Positions 1-11,173 of a stretch of 64,000 nt of DNA are shown here, piece after piece (position 1 is the stretch's first letter; every line of letters begins with the position of its first letter). The notes beneath the pieces are model-generated. The model was not told the origin of the DNA. It saw only the letters and a program-made list of their open reading frames with translations, and ran no database searches. Both the position numbers and the translations under genes were made by a program. Source of the DNA: Dentipellis sp. KUC8613 (taxonomy: Eukaryota > Basidiomycota > Agaricomycetes > Russulales > Hericiaceae); contig NSJX01000009.1 in the NCBI GenBank assembly GCA_002286715.1, forward strand, positions 125,966-189,965, read 5' to 3'.

Positions 1-988
1 CTATCAAGGAGCGGACGTGAGTGCTGCGATACTCGCTTACACATCACATGTCAATTCATTCCACGCAGAATCTTATATGTGCGTCTCCTCAAGGTTAGTT
101 ACAATTCGCACTCACGATTTTTAGATTTCGTGAAGTCTGATAGACCTGGGTCTTGGTCGGATCCCATGCCAATTGCCGATGTTGCCGGGGAGAAAGGCAC
201 GACGATCCAAGCTTTCCTTGGCAGTGGTGAGCGCTTCCCATCTTGAATCTTGAAAGCAGTCTAATTCTGAATATCTGCAGCGCCAAACTCTGACTGCATG
301 GGTATCGTTTATGTATCATTCCTTCGCCCTGGATCGAACTACATATACCGATATTCGGCGACCGTGGACGAGATTTGCAAAAGCGATTCGCCTTTTTCTG
401 CTGCTACTCCTGACCTTTACTTCAATGGCAAGAGCAGTAAAGGTCGTTTTGCTGCGATATGCGTACCTCGGATTTACTGTCGCTGCAAGAAGGATTTCCG
501 TTTCTATTCCCAGTTCGCGGACGCCGGCGGCGTTATCTCAGAGGGCATTGGCCAGGACGGGATTGTAGCAACTCAATCTTTGAACGAGGGAAAGTTTGAA
601 CAGGAAGCTCGGGACTACGGTGAGCTGCTGCTCTACTGCTTCTGAATTTCCACGATCGCTCACGTATTTCCACAGCACAGATGGGAGCTGTGTATCAACG
701 AACAGACAAAGTCCATTACGGTACGTTCGCGGTAAATTCAGAAGCGAAATCAGAGCTAGATTTTCCTCGTTTCCAGCGATTACAGTCGTCTTCGAAGACG
801 CTCCAAGGAGCATCTGCTCGGTCACGCTAGAGGGGTCATGGAACCCTGTGGTCATCATAGGCGACGACTCGGCTATGCAGTTTCGCGATGGGAAGTGGGA
901 GGTCGTACACATTACCGATCAGGAGCAGGAACAGCTCAAGAGTCACGGGTATATGGAGGCATGGGACTCACCTGTCAGGCTCTGTTAA
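1..988 (+). CDS. Beta-propeller lectin-like protein, copy 1 (5' partial, probably decaying)
   Basis: The window opens inside this gene. It is a paralog of the gene at 2164-3728: the exon ending at 16, and the exons at 281-619, 676-720 and 777-988, match that copy in length, phase and sequence (for example NICVPRIYC versus AICVPRIYC). The second and third of these exons are exactly 339 and 45 bases in both. Short aromatic blades of the kind YxYRYS and DFRFYSQ suggest a fucose-lectin-type propeller, but I cannot name a sugar. Two signs of decay are visible. The base pair before the exon near 112 that forms the AG acceptor in copy 2 reads CACG here, so splicing must use another site: AAG at 91-93 keeps frame and adds residues, while TAG at 121-123 breaks frame. 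The C-terminus stops at 988, about 30 residues earlier than in copy 2. It may be a pseudogene. Confidence 0.5.
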
Positions 989-2163
989 GAGGACAACATG
1001 TAGGCGCTGACGCTCGACTGTCGTCGCAAAAGTCTCGCGTTATGCCAGCTTCAATCTACGGTATTGTTTTCATCATGCATGATCTCTCCCTCGGAGACGC
1101 CGTTAGTCCTCAGTAGCAACAATGATGTTCAACGGAATTTTCTCCCATAAAAGTTCGCGGATATTTTTAGAGACATGCACTGACTCATATTTTCTTCAGC
1201 AGGAATCAATGCCTGACCGTGTAAAATTGTCCTGTTGCGCATCGATCTGTTTCATCACGAGTAGACGCCACGTTGCACGCCTCACCCTATTCGGTTTCTA
1301 TCAGAGGAACTTGTGCGGGCACGCACGCGTACCATTCTGCAAGGTCCGCTCCGAGACGTATTCCAGCCCAGGCTTACGCTCATGATCTGAATCGCCTCGC
1401 TGCTACACCGGCTTTCGAGTTCTCCGGATGCATGCTTCAATTCTACGACATTCGCCGCTCGAATTCCGAAACTGCGCACCCTCTTCTGTGACTGGGACAC
1501 CTTGTACTTTCCTAATAGCGGAATTTCCCAAATACGCCCTGTTTTTATGGGCGGTGCAGGTCAACTCGTGTCTGTATCCTCGCAACTCGTTTCCTAGGTT
1601 GGGATTGGGGTGACAACGCACGATGGCGCAGCGTGTATAATGGAAGCAGTGGATGTATCGGCCGCAGTTTCTCATCCGCATATGCTCTCCGGCCATCTGC
1701 TTGCGCCTGACTCGAAGTACATGGAATTGTGACGTGGTGAATGTGCAAGACTAGCTGTTGATAGCTGAGACGCATCCCATAGTTCTCATTATGTAGGTCG
1801 GTAGCACACCGGTGGCAATTTTCATTTGCGGACGATCTTATAATCCTCGAGTGGTAAGGCTTACAAGTCTCCCGTCCTACCTCATGAAGCTGACCGCCTC
1901 TTATATTTATAGCTTGGTTAATTGCGTGTGTGGGTCCAAGGCACCGGTCTTGATGACCTCGGAATCGTGATCCGCATGCGTAGTTAACTGACAGCTTCAA
2001 AGTGATGTCCCTGTATTCTTCACATGGACAAGAATGGCCATAGGAAAGCCACAAGGTCTACAGCTTATAAGGCCTCGTTTCGCTCACTGAGGGCCTCAGG
2101 AATCTGCCCTCAGTTTCTTTCTCTTCGATCTACTTCATCTTCCAAGCTCCATATCACTTCACC
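989..2163. other. Intergenic region between the lectin-like paralogs
   Basis: I see no supported gene here; the open frames on both strands lack recognisable sequence or splice structure. The last 100 bases look like a promoter and leader for the downstream copy: a TATA-like TTATAA at about 2065-2070, then a pyrimidine-rich tract (about 2108-2160) running up to the ATG, as is usual for fungal transcription starts. Confidence 0.5.
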
Positions 2164-3728
2164 ATGTCTACCGTTGCAGGAAGCTCCATCGCCGTCGTAG
2201 CCAACAGGCCTGGCGTGACCATCTACTATCGTGTCGGGGATGTCATACAGATCTACAGGAAGACCATCGACGGTCAGGCAAGCTACGATCAGGAAAAGAA
2301 TCTGACGACGTCCTGGCTAAAGGACTCTGACTCCAATATTGCCGTCGCTAAGGTATATCGACTGTCGCCTCCATTCATCTGCACTATACTTACTTCCAAT
2401 CTCATGTCGACAGCGTGCCGCAGGAGTCGACGACAGGTCGGCCCGCCTCTTCTACCAAGGCTCAGACGGCTTCCTGCGCGAAATCACCATTGGGAGCGAT
2501 GGCAAGGCCACAGACGGGGCGATCTCTGCTATCACGAATGCACGCGCGAAGACATCTTTGGCCGCTGTCGTTCAGAACGACGCGGACAAGCCTTCCGGCC
2601 AGACAGATATGCCGGTTCTCCTTTTTTATCAAGGCACGGACGTGAGTGCATTTCCGTCGTGTAGTCGCATAGCCAAGCTGCTCACGCTCATTCTTCGGCG
2701 CAGAACAAAATCTGTCAGTTATTCGTCGACGAGTGATGGCCAATGATTGACAGTTCCCAGACTTTGTGAAATCCAGCAAGAAGGGGAGCTGGGGCACCCC
2801 TACGGTGGTGGATAACTCTGCTGCGGGGCAACCGGGCACGACTATCCAAGCCTACCTCGGCAGCCGTAGGTCGCCATTGATCTTGTTAAAATATCAATAT
2901 CTCAGCCTCTGAAAACGCTTTTGTCAGAGACCTACGCCGACAACATAAACATCGTTTACGTCTCCTATCTCCGCACATCAGACCAATATTTATACAGGTA
3001 CTCGACCACTGTGGAAAAGATCTTGACCAGCGGCACCGCTTTCACCCTCGCGACGCCCAACTTCTGGTTCAAAGACGACACCAGCAAGGGCCGCTATGCG
3101 AACATCTGCGTGCCGCGCATCTACTGCCATTGCAGCAAGGACTTCAGATTTTACTCGCAGCTCACCAAGAGTGGCGGGACTATCTTCGAGGGCGTTGGCC
3201 AAGATGGCACTGTCACCGCACAGATGCTTACTCAGGGTACCTTTGAGCAGGAGGGTCGGGACTATGGTACGCCGCTGCCATGCATGCAGGGCTGGACGAG
3301 CACTTACATTTGACGTGTAGCGCAAATGGCAGCTGTCTACCAGCGTACAGACCAGACGCACTATGGTATGTCTATTTCATACTCGTGGAGCAACGGCAGC
3401 ATCGACCTGACTGGTCTGGTCCATAGCGATTACCGTCATCTTCGAAGATGCACCCCGTAACATCTCTTCAGTCACGCTGGAGGGAACCTGGAACCAAGTC
3501 ATCATCGTTGGCGGCGACGAGTACAACTTGCGCGCGACCCAATTTCAGGCTGGGAACTGGCAGGGAATCCTCGGTGCCAATCCGGCGCGCAAGCAGCTGA
3601 AGGACCTCCAGCCGGGAGAGTCCACGCGGGACCATGGGTACGTTGAGGATTGGAACAAGCCGCTCAGCCTCGGTACTGGGAATCACAATATCGGGGAGGT
3701 GCTGGTCCCTGCGCTCGGCGAGGAGTGA
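2164..3728 (+). CDS. Beta-propeller lectin-like protein, copy 2 (intact)
   Basis: Six exons fit with consistent phase: 2164-2352, 2414-2641, 2754-2865, 2928-3266, 3321-3365 and 3427-3728, giving 404 residues. There is no signal peptide or membrane segment, so it should be cytosolic or unconventionally released, as many fungal lectins are. Repeated blade-like strings occur through the chain: TIYYRVGD, ARLFYQGSDG, LLFYQGTD, YLYRYST, DFRFYSQ. The Leu-Arg-Glu after the second one (GFLREIT) resembles the repeats of fungal fucose-specific lectins (AAL/FSL type), which is the basis of the call. Sugar specificity is not shown by the sequence. Such lectins are usually discussed in fruiting-body defence or recognition. 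The family assignment is an inference from repeat shape; an uncharacterised propeller family is the alternative. Confidence 0.5.
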
Positions 3729-4039
3729 AGATGCGGGGTGGAGAGAATTGGCGGCGGAGACGAGATGCGCTCATCTGATACGAATAGCTTCGGACATTGT
3801 GTTGGTTTCTTGGTTTTTTGCTGTGTTATGCTTGTTGTACGAGTATTCTCCTGAGCGTAGGAGACGCAATCTAAATGTCGATTTGGCCTCATAACCAAAG
3901 GGGCTCCGAACTTCCGTGATTGAACACAACTTGAATGATACACCGATGTTACATGTAGATTGCATTGAGTAGTCTGTACAAATGAAGTAAAAATAACCCA
4001 GATAGTGATGATCCCCATGACCCAGTTGAAATGTCTCAG
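3729..4039. other. Convergent intergenic space
   Basis: This is the 3' side of both the lectin-like gene and the DUF7918 gene. I see no gene or structured element in it. Confidence 0.4.
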
Positions 4040-5298
4040 TCAGTCATCTGTGAGATCGATGACTTGCTTTTGAAGAGCGCCCGCCACACGGATAGGCGAG
4101 CGAGGCGGCTTGACGTCGTCCTCTGCGTCTGTGAGGTCGATGATGCTGCCGTTGACTAGATCTGGTACACGGATTGGGGAGCGCGGTCGCTCCATCTTGA
4201 TTTGTGTGAGGTCGATGTAATTGCCTTCAGAAGAGGCAGGAACGCGGATTGGAGAACCCGGTCGTTCAGGTTTAACCGTACTCTGGTTCTTCAGGAAATC
4301 ATGGACCAAAGAACGGAATGCGAAGAAAAGATATTGGCCTACTTTGACAGACGAGAAAGCCTGGCGCTTTGATGCCCGGTCTGCATTGCTAGATTCGGCG
4401 CTATCTGCTTGAGACCTCTTCCTCTTTGAACGGTCCTGTGCAGACGGGTCGATGATACCTTGCGCCTTGAGCATCTCTGCAGCGCACAGCGCACCCCTAA
4501 TGGTTAGCAGCGCACCCGCACATGTCGAGGCTCGAAAGAGTACGTGCCTTCTGACTGATACTGAAGTCGAAACGTCGCGAAGGGTTTGTCTGCTGGATCC
4601 AGCCTCTGGATCTTGTACCGAGTAGCTATGGTGCCGAACAGATTAGGCCCAAGCCTATAAGAAAGGTAGGTATGTGAATTGTGAACGAGGCACAGGCGAT
4701 AGAGCCGTACGATACGCTATGGCAGCCTAGCTTCTTGCTTTTCTCGGGTATGCCGTCTATGTCGGCGACATCCCGACCTTTGATCCCGTCTGAAATCCGA
4801 TAATTGGGTTTTATACGATACACCTTGACTTCTATAAGGCCAAGTTTGCTGTAGTCAATCGCAGAAGCATTCTCTGTATCATCAGAGTCTGTGGAGATGT
4901 TTAAGTAAATGGTCGCGTGGCGCGTCATGAAGGTCTTGCCTATGAGCTTCAGGGCGCTGAACGTAAATGGTTTGTAAGAGTGCGTGGACGTCCGCACTCC
5001 TCTGCAAGACGTCGCGTGCTGCGGCTGCAGCATCGTCTTGCGCATGTCCCGGCCGTCCATGAAGACCGATGCGGACAGCGGTATGTCTGTTTTGTTTTTG
5101 AACGATAGCTGGAATGTCTAGATGGAGTCACAGTAAGAGCAGGTACGTAGAATGCAAGGAACGACTTACTTGGCCGACCTTGCTGGCAATATAAGCACTG
5201 ACGGTCGAGCTGCCAGCTTGTGACTCTACGGCGTGATTGACTAGAGGTTTCCCGTCCACCAGCACTCCGAACTCCACGCCGTGTTGACTGAGGGTCAT
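4040..5298 (-). CDS. DUF7918 domain protein with three SUMO-interacting-like repeats
   Basis: The ATG is at 5298. The model reads exon 5298-5170, then an exon from 5117, with two further introns near 4700-4620 and 4535-4485. The N-terminal half has the features I know from the basidiomycete DUF7918 family: the opening LSQHGVEFGVLVDGKPL, the central VFMDGRDM, then IPEKSKKLGCHSVSYG and DPADKPFATFRLQYQ, ending in MLKAQGII. The function of the family is unknown. The C-terminal tail carries three copies of a module made of SPIRV followed by an acidic hydrophobic core: YIDLTQ, IIDLTDAEDD and VIDLTDD at the very C-terminus. These match the canonical SUMO-interacting motif (V/I-x-L-T with flanking acids). 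A basic stretch (RSKRKRS, about residue 10 after MLKAQGII) could be a nuclear signal. A nuclear SUMO-binding role is inference. Confidence 0.72.
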
Positions 5299-5746
5299 AG
5301 GTGTCGCGTTGCTTGGTGAAGTAGGAGGTTTAGTAGATGTGAGCGACGCCGCTTAGGTCGGGAAGTCAAGTTGGACTAAGATGTGTGGGCCACACTGGGA
5401 ACGAGGACTTACCCGGTGGTAGAAATGACGTATTTATATTAGGCTACGCGACTAATTCGAAGCATGTGACCGTGTAGAGGGTATACATGATGATGTGAAT
5501 GAGATGAAGGTCGGGCAGAAATAAAATTATGTACTACGAAGGAAAGGCTGCACTTCGTTTGGAAAAAGCGGCCACAGTGGTAAGCAATAGAACAAGGTGG
5601 ATCGTGCCCAAATTGGTCAGGCAATGTCGTCGACACCTTATTTAGACAGCTTTGCCTCGGGCCTGGAGGAGATGAACCTTTTTGTAGAGTTGTGATCATT
5701 GCCACATCATGTTATCCAAGCATCGGATCAAGGACACATGAACCTG
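5299..5746. other. Promoter region of the DUF7918 gene and 3' region of GEP4
   Basis: Both flanking genes lie on the minus strand. The interval must hold the GEP4 terminator and the DUF7918 promoter. I see no gene and no clear core element. Confidence 0.35.
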
Positions 5747-6819
5747 TCAACTTCGCCGAAGCGCCCTCAGCTTCCCGACTGTCCATCCCACCGCACCAAG
5801 TACCCGCCTCAACCGAGTCTTTGGAAGCTCCTCCTCCTTAACCTCCACAGGTGGCTTCACAAACTGCGTCTCCAAGAAGCTCCTACGCTCGGCCGCGTCC
5901 GGCATCCAAGACTCCATCGCCTGGACGAGCTTGGTCTCTCCCCACCGCATCGCCATGCCCTCTCGCTTCCATACCCCCGTCGTCCATACTGCCAACGGCT
6001 CCCCACCCACCTTCACCAACGCTTTCTCGTCTTCAGCTGCAGGTAGTGGTGGAGGTGGACCGCTCTTGCTGAGACGTATTCGCGATGCGATACGTTGCCA
6101 AATGGAGGTCGGCTGTCCTATCCGCTTGGATAGGACGACGTCGGTGAATATACGGTCCCCGATGATGACGAGCTCGTGTGGCGAGAGAGGGCGGGGAAGA
6201 GATGCGAAGTAGGAAAGAGTGGAGCGGGCACAGCCGTAGGATGGTTTCATCGTTTTGTGAAATAAGACGGGGACGCCCAGGTTGTATGATACTGACTCAG
6301 CCTGGCGAGCATGGTCAACGTAAGTCGACTGGTATCAGAGAACTTCATTACCTGCAATCCTCCTGGGTCTAGATGTGTGCCTGCTGAGTTGGAGACAATT
6401 AAGACATTGTCTTTTCCGAAAGTCTGGCGGCATTCCTGCCATGCATCCTAAATACACAGTCAGAATCCGCCCACAGCAACTTGGGGCGGTCTCAAACCTG
6501 CAGCTCCGGAACTAAATCATCATTATGAGGGATAGTCTACAAAGATAAACTCAGCAACAATAACCAGTAAACGCAGAGTAGCAATGACGTACCAAGCAAT
6601 TATCCTTGTCAAACACCGCCCCACGATACCCAGCTCTCCGAAGCGCGGCAAAGTCGAGCTGGCGGATGTCTTTCTGCAGATACGCGGTTGTGAGCTATCG
6701 TAAATCTTTGACCCGGAGTCGGGAGCATCATCACCTGCTACTGAGACTGCCGGGAGCAGGAGTCGCGGGTTGAATAACGCATAGAACGGTACGAGGGTGC
6801 CGGGGAGATTGAACGGCAT
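5747..6819 (-). CDS. GEP4: Mitochondrial phosphatidylglycerophosphatase (GEP4/PGP family, HAD fold)
   Basis: This enzyme dephosphorylates phosphatidylglycerophosphate to phosphatidylglycerol in the mitochondrial matrix, a step to cardiolipin. Five exons fit in phase (6819-6735, 6669-6593, 6536-6498, 6447-6352, 6301-5747), giving 283 residues. The start MPFNLPGTLVPFYALFNPRL matches the family's membrane-associated N-terminus (VRLLFNPSL in yeast). HAD motif I is FDKDNCL with D49 and D51, motif II lies in VLIVSNSAGT, motif III Lys is in KTMKPSYG, and motif IV is IIGDRIFTD (D148, D153), so all catalytic positions are present. A C-terminal extension of about 100 residues rich in Pro and charged residues goes beyond the yeast protein and may aid membrane binding. 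One exon is only 39 bases. The assignment is secure. Confidence 0.92.
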
Positions 6820-7166
6820 GGTTCGAGCGTCACGCCCCACGAGGGGAAGGTTACTTTTGAGGCTCGGGGTGCATAGGGAACGCGGTAGCAGCGCGACGCG
6901 GAATTTTTCGGCGATAAGACCCGAAGGCGCGGTAATTTAATGTTATTTAACCCCACGTTCCCAAGGTAAATAGCAGTAATACTCGGTGACAGACTACAGT
7001 CATCCAAATTGCTAGCAAAAGTAGGTTGCAAATTCGTGAACCTTGCAATAGTAATACATTGAACGAACACACGGGTCGTCGTAAAGCGTAAAGAACATGA
7101 GCATCACTTCATGAGGGGATTCGGTAGAAGGCTTGTCATCAACCCATGGCACAACCTAACCCAACC
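6820..7166. other. Intergenic space between GEP4 and the MFS transporter
   Basis: It holds the GEP4 promoter (minus strand) and the 3' end of the transporter transcript. No gene is visible. Confidence 0.35.
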
Positions 7167-10104
7167 TTACGCTTTCTCAGCGATTTCGATTTCCGTGATG
7201 GAGACTTTCTCCTTCACGCTGCTATCCGCTTCGTAGCCGCGTCCCGCCTTCTCACCCTTCTCAGTAATCATCGCGACAGCTTCGTCGCCGTCGAACAGCC
7301 TATCCAACCGACCAATAAGTCAGTGAGACTAAGAGTGAATAAAATAAAAGGTGCGCACGCGGCTGTCTCTTCAAGTGTGCGCTGCATAGATGATGTATCA
7401 GCGCTGACGAAGGTATGTCATGGAAGGTATGGCTCACATTCCGAGTTTCAATGACGTAAAGATAGCAGAAGACAGCCTCGAAGGCATTCCAGAAAACGTA
7501 TACCAGCTGCACGGACGTCAGCATACCTTCTCCAAACTTGCGGTCAGCACTTACATAGTACTTCCATCCGAGTCTATTCAAGGGTGATCAGAATGATCTC
7601 ATCATCTATAGCACTGTCAGGTACTTACTTGTCAAGAGCAATGGGGTTCACGTATCTGCGGGACGGGTTGTCAGATTATCAAGGCTGCGTGAAGCGGAGC
7701 TTCTTACTGGTTGAAGATTAGGGATACGGAAACGGCTAAGCCGAACACCATGAAACCTTTGGCACGGATGGGATATGGTAGGATCTCGATGGAGTAGCTG
7801 AGGACGATCAAATAAGCGACCATAATAGCAAGTAGCAATGTCAGGTGACGTACGAGACGATGAGAGGCAGGAACGCGATCTAAAGGGCGGTTAGTGAGCT
7901 GCCTTTGGATGGCGAATGCCACAGAGGGGAGAACACATACGACATCTATAAGCAAATAGGCTGTCAGCGACATAGCCAGAGTCTAAAAAAGGTAGAGACT
8001 TACAGGTAGCGGAATGGAGAACTGCACCGCAACGTATGAGATGAACATCGCCTTCAGGTGTCGTTGAAGTAACGAGACGTACTGATCATAGCAATAACAG
8101 CATGTGCCGCTGCCGCAGTGCCATGCTGCGCGTACATCGCCGTGCATACCGTAAGCATAGTCCATGTAATCGTCATTCCTGCATTAGAACGCTTCCGTCA
8201 AGAAATGCGCCGGATACCATAATGTGCACGTGCGTACCGATGGTGGAAGTGATGAACATTGGACGCCTTCCAAATCGGTCGCAGAGGAAGCCGGCAGAGA
8301 CTGCAAGGACCAAGCTCCATACATTGAGGATGGCATTCTACGAAGAGTGTCAATCTCGAGTATCGAGAAGGGAGGGAAAGGCTTACGATGAGCAACTGGA
8401 TTGTCGAGCTTGTGACTAGGACAGGTTAGCAGAGTAAATGCCAAAATCAGTAGAACACCTACTCCCGATACCATCAAGCACCTTGTTCAGGTCTGTCGAT
8501 TTCCATCAGTGAGCACACTGGCAACAATCCAGATGCAGCCGGTGTACTTACAGTACGAACTAAAAGGTGAAACCACGTGTGAGCACGCAATCGAATTTCA
8601 ACGAAAGAGCACTAACATCAAACCATTTCCCGACCACTGCGAGAAAAACGCGATCGCAACAATAATGCGCATGCGCTTCCTATTCCCAGGGGTCCTCACC
8701 AGACTCAACCAGCCCACATTCGCATTGATCTCGCGATCGAGCGCGTCCGCCGCCTTGATCTCCTCGAACTCGTACTCCACGAGCGGGTCCTTCTCGTTCC
8801 CGCTCGCGTGGTAGTATGCCAGAGTTCTCAGAGCCTCCGCGTGCCTGCCTTTGCTGACGAGCCAGCGCGGAGACTCGGGCATGAACCAGATGAAGAAGAT
8901 TTGGATGACGGAGGGGAGGGCTTGGATTGCGGAGGGTACGCGCCATGCCCAGCTGGTGGGGATGTGGAATGTGCCGAAAGTCTGTGTTCGAAGATGAGCG
9001 GGCATTTCGAAAGTCACGAAGAAGAGCTGCTTACCGTCCATGCGGCACTGCGAGTATATAGGTATTTAGTGAGAATCTATACTTCACCTGATGGACTTTG
9101 CGACATACGTGATACTTCCAACATTCCTGCGCAGAGAGTTCAGACAAAGCTCCGACATTGGTCTGTAAAAGAACTCACCAAAGTGTGTTATACACCGACG
9201 TCAACGGGCCTCTCTGACTCGGATACGCGATCTCCGTGACAAGAAGTGGTGCCGCCGAATTTGCGAACACCAGGCCAAAGCCAATCATGAAACTGACATC
9301 AACCATATCATAAGTATATGGCACCGAGCAGTAGTGCATATGGAACAATCACCGTGCGCCAATAAACATCTCCACCGACTGAGCAGCAGTCTGCACCACC
9401 GTAGCTGCAATCATGAATATGATTCCGAATGCGATGGTGAGGCGACGGCCTATGCCGTCGGTCATGTAGGGGACGAATGGGTAGCCGGCGACGGAGCCGA
9501 TGTTCTACGAAAGTTGAGTACCAATCCGACAAAGCATGAGCAAAGGGCCATACTCACTTGAATTGCATTGAGCAGCCCCAACTTGAAGATGGTGCAAATG
9601 AATCAGCTATCGGCGTTACGAGTAGACGGATATGCGAATATATACCTTTCCTCCTGTTGGATAATTGAATGCTTCTTTCCATTGTTTGACCGACTGCAGG
9701 CCGTCTTCGAGAAAAATTAGCTATCATGACAAGTATGCTGAAGATTGAAGGACGTACTCATCATGCTCCCTAGAGCATGGATACGACGTCAAAGTTGTAA
9801 TCAATCCAGTAGGCCAGCAAACGCACCATCATAACCGTTCGCCGAGGATGTCAGCAATCTAACAAGCCACCAGCTCAGCTTCGAATGGTGGATTGTCGGA
9901 AAAGCACTACTCACAAGAGTCCGATCCAGAAGTTCAACAGGACAAGACCTGTATCCCCAAATACGCATGAGCACGCAAAAAAAAAAACATCACAAACCAG
10001 ACAAACGGTCACTTACGACTATTTTTCCACCATGGTCTCGACTTGTCGATGAGGTGTGCATACGGCGCTTCGCTGGAATTCGCAAAAGCAGGAGTGCCGC
10101 CCAT
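7167..10104 (-). CDS. MFS sugar transporter (lactose permease/hexose transporter-like)
   Basis: This is a plasma-membrane proton/sugar symporter of the major facilitator sugar-porter family. I chose the ATG at 10104 because it leads into EAPYAHLIDKSRPWWKNS, the usual start of LAC12-like fungal transporters. The gene is broken by many short introns. In order I can read WIGLL, SANGYDGSMMNGLQS (helix 1 and its Asn-Gly-Tyr-Asp signature), then VPYMTDGIGRRLTIAFG (loop 2-3 motif), AQSVEMFIGAR, IAYPSQRGPLTSVYN, the loop 6-7 PESPRWLVSKGR, FSQWSGNG, SIEILPYPIRAKG, FNQYVNPIALDK and IETRN...LEETAALFDG. All sugar-porter motifs are present. The C-terminal segment uses a 23-base exon (7381-7359). The joins between about 7900 and 8170 are uncertain. 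Substrate cannot be told; a disaccharide or hexose is likely. Confidence 0.85.
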
Positions 10105-11173
10105 TCTTGTTCCCTACCGAAGATGCGGAACGGTGCAGAGGGGGTAGTGGTCGCAGAAGCAAGCACGAAAACTCCATTTCTCCAACCACACCTTATGTAC
10201 CTATCGCCCCGCGCGGCGGCAAGACGGCAGCAGCGGGCCTGGCGGGCAGCGCGGTGGAGACGAAGCGAGGACGATAGACCTGGAATAGCAGCGGCACCGG
10301 GGTCATGGGACAGGATGCGCTTCGGCAAACAGTTCAGGATTGCGGGGGAGGTCAGGTGGGCGGTGCAACTTAATTACCCCGCACATCATCGTCGCATACG
10401 GGCTTCCATGCACGCATCACGAGAAGAGCCGTGGAAGCGGTAGCTGTGGATGCTCTGTTTAGCATGCCAGGGCGCGGAGGAGGAGGTGCAGGGACTGGGG
10501 ATCACGGGGGTGATGCCGTTGGGTGTTAAACGGCGATGCGGTCATGAATGAATATACTTGCGAGAGGATGCCGCGGTCGGCTGCGTCACGAGGACAGCCC
10601 ATCTATGAGATCTCAGAAGTCGTTTTGGTGTTATTCGAAGAGAGTTCGTGGCAAGCCAAGGGAAATACGAGGCGTGGCTACGGTCCCGGGAAGTCCTCTG
10701 AGCTTCGCTTGCGAAAAGCTAGAATTTCAGCAGGATAATGTCCTCGCAGTCGAGATTTTTTTGTGAAACGCAGGCGTACCTAGAGATAGCAATGGCAGTC
10801 ACGCGGTGGACTGTATTGTACAGAACGCGATATGTTCTCCTCACACGCGATTCAACAGCTGACCGGCGGTGAGGGCAGCGATCGCCCTCGGTGTCCCGTT
10901 TCCTTGCTGCAAAGATATCGGAGAAATTAGACAGACGCAGTCCATACCGGTTCCAACCATGTAAGCTCGTCGAGAGCTCCTGGTCAAGTCGGTGAACGGG
11001 AGAAACTGAAGACGTTCAACAGAATCGACTTGTAGCAGCGCAGCACAGCATGATCCGAATGAAGCAACTACTTCCCACAGCCCGCGACAACGGCAGGAGC
11101 GCGCCCATAGCGCTGCCAACGCACCCTCCACATCCCCCTCCCCTTCCCCCCTCCCTACCTCCTTGAAAACACA
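10105..11173. promoter_or_regulatory. Shared divergent promoter region (MFS transporter / clathrin light chain)
   Basis: The two flanking genes are transcribed away from each other, so this interval of about 1.07 kb must hold both promoters. A CT-rich tract at about 11115-11160 (CCTCCCCTTCCCCCCTCCC and similar) leads into the clathrin ATG, typical of the leader of a highly expressed fungal gene. I found no individual binding site to defend. The open frames on the minus strand are shadows of GC-rich sequence. Confidence 0.5.

Noticed and set aside
1545..2054. 169-codon minus frame upstream of the second lectin-like gene
   Set aside because: No recognisable domain, no splice logic, and it overlaps the probable promoter of the lectin-like gene.
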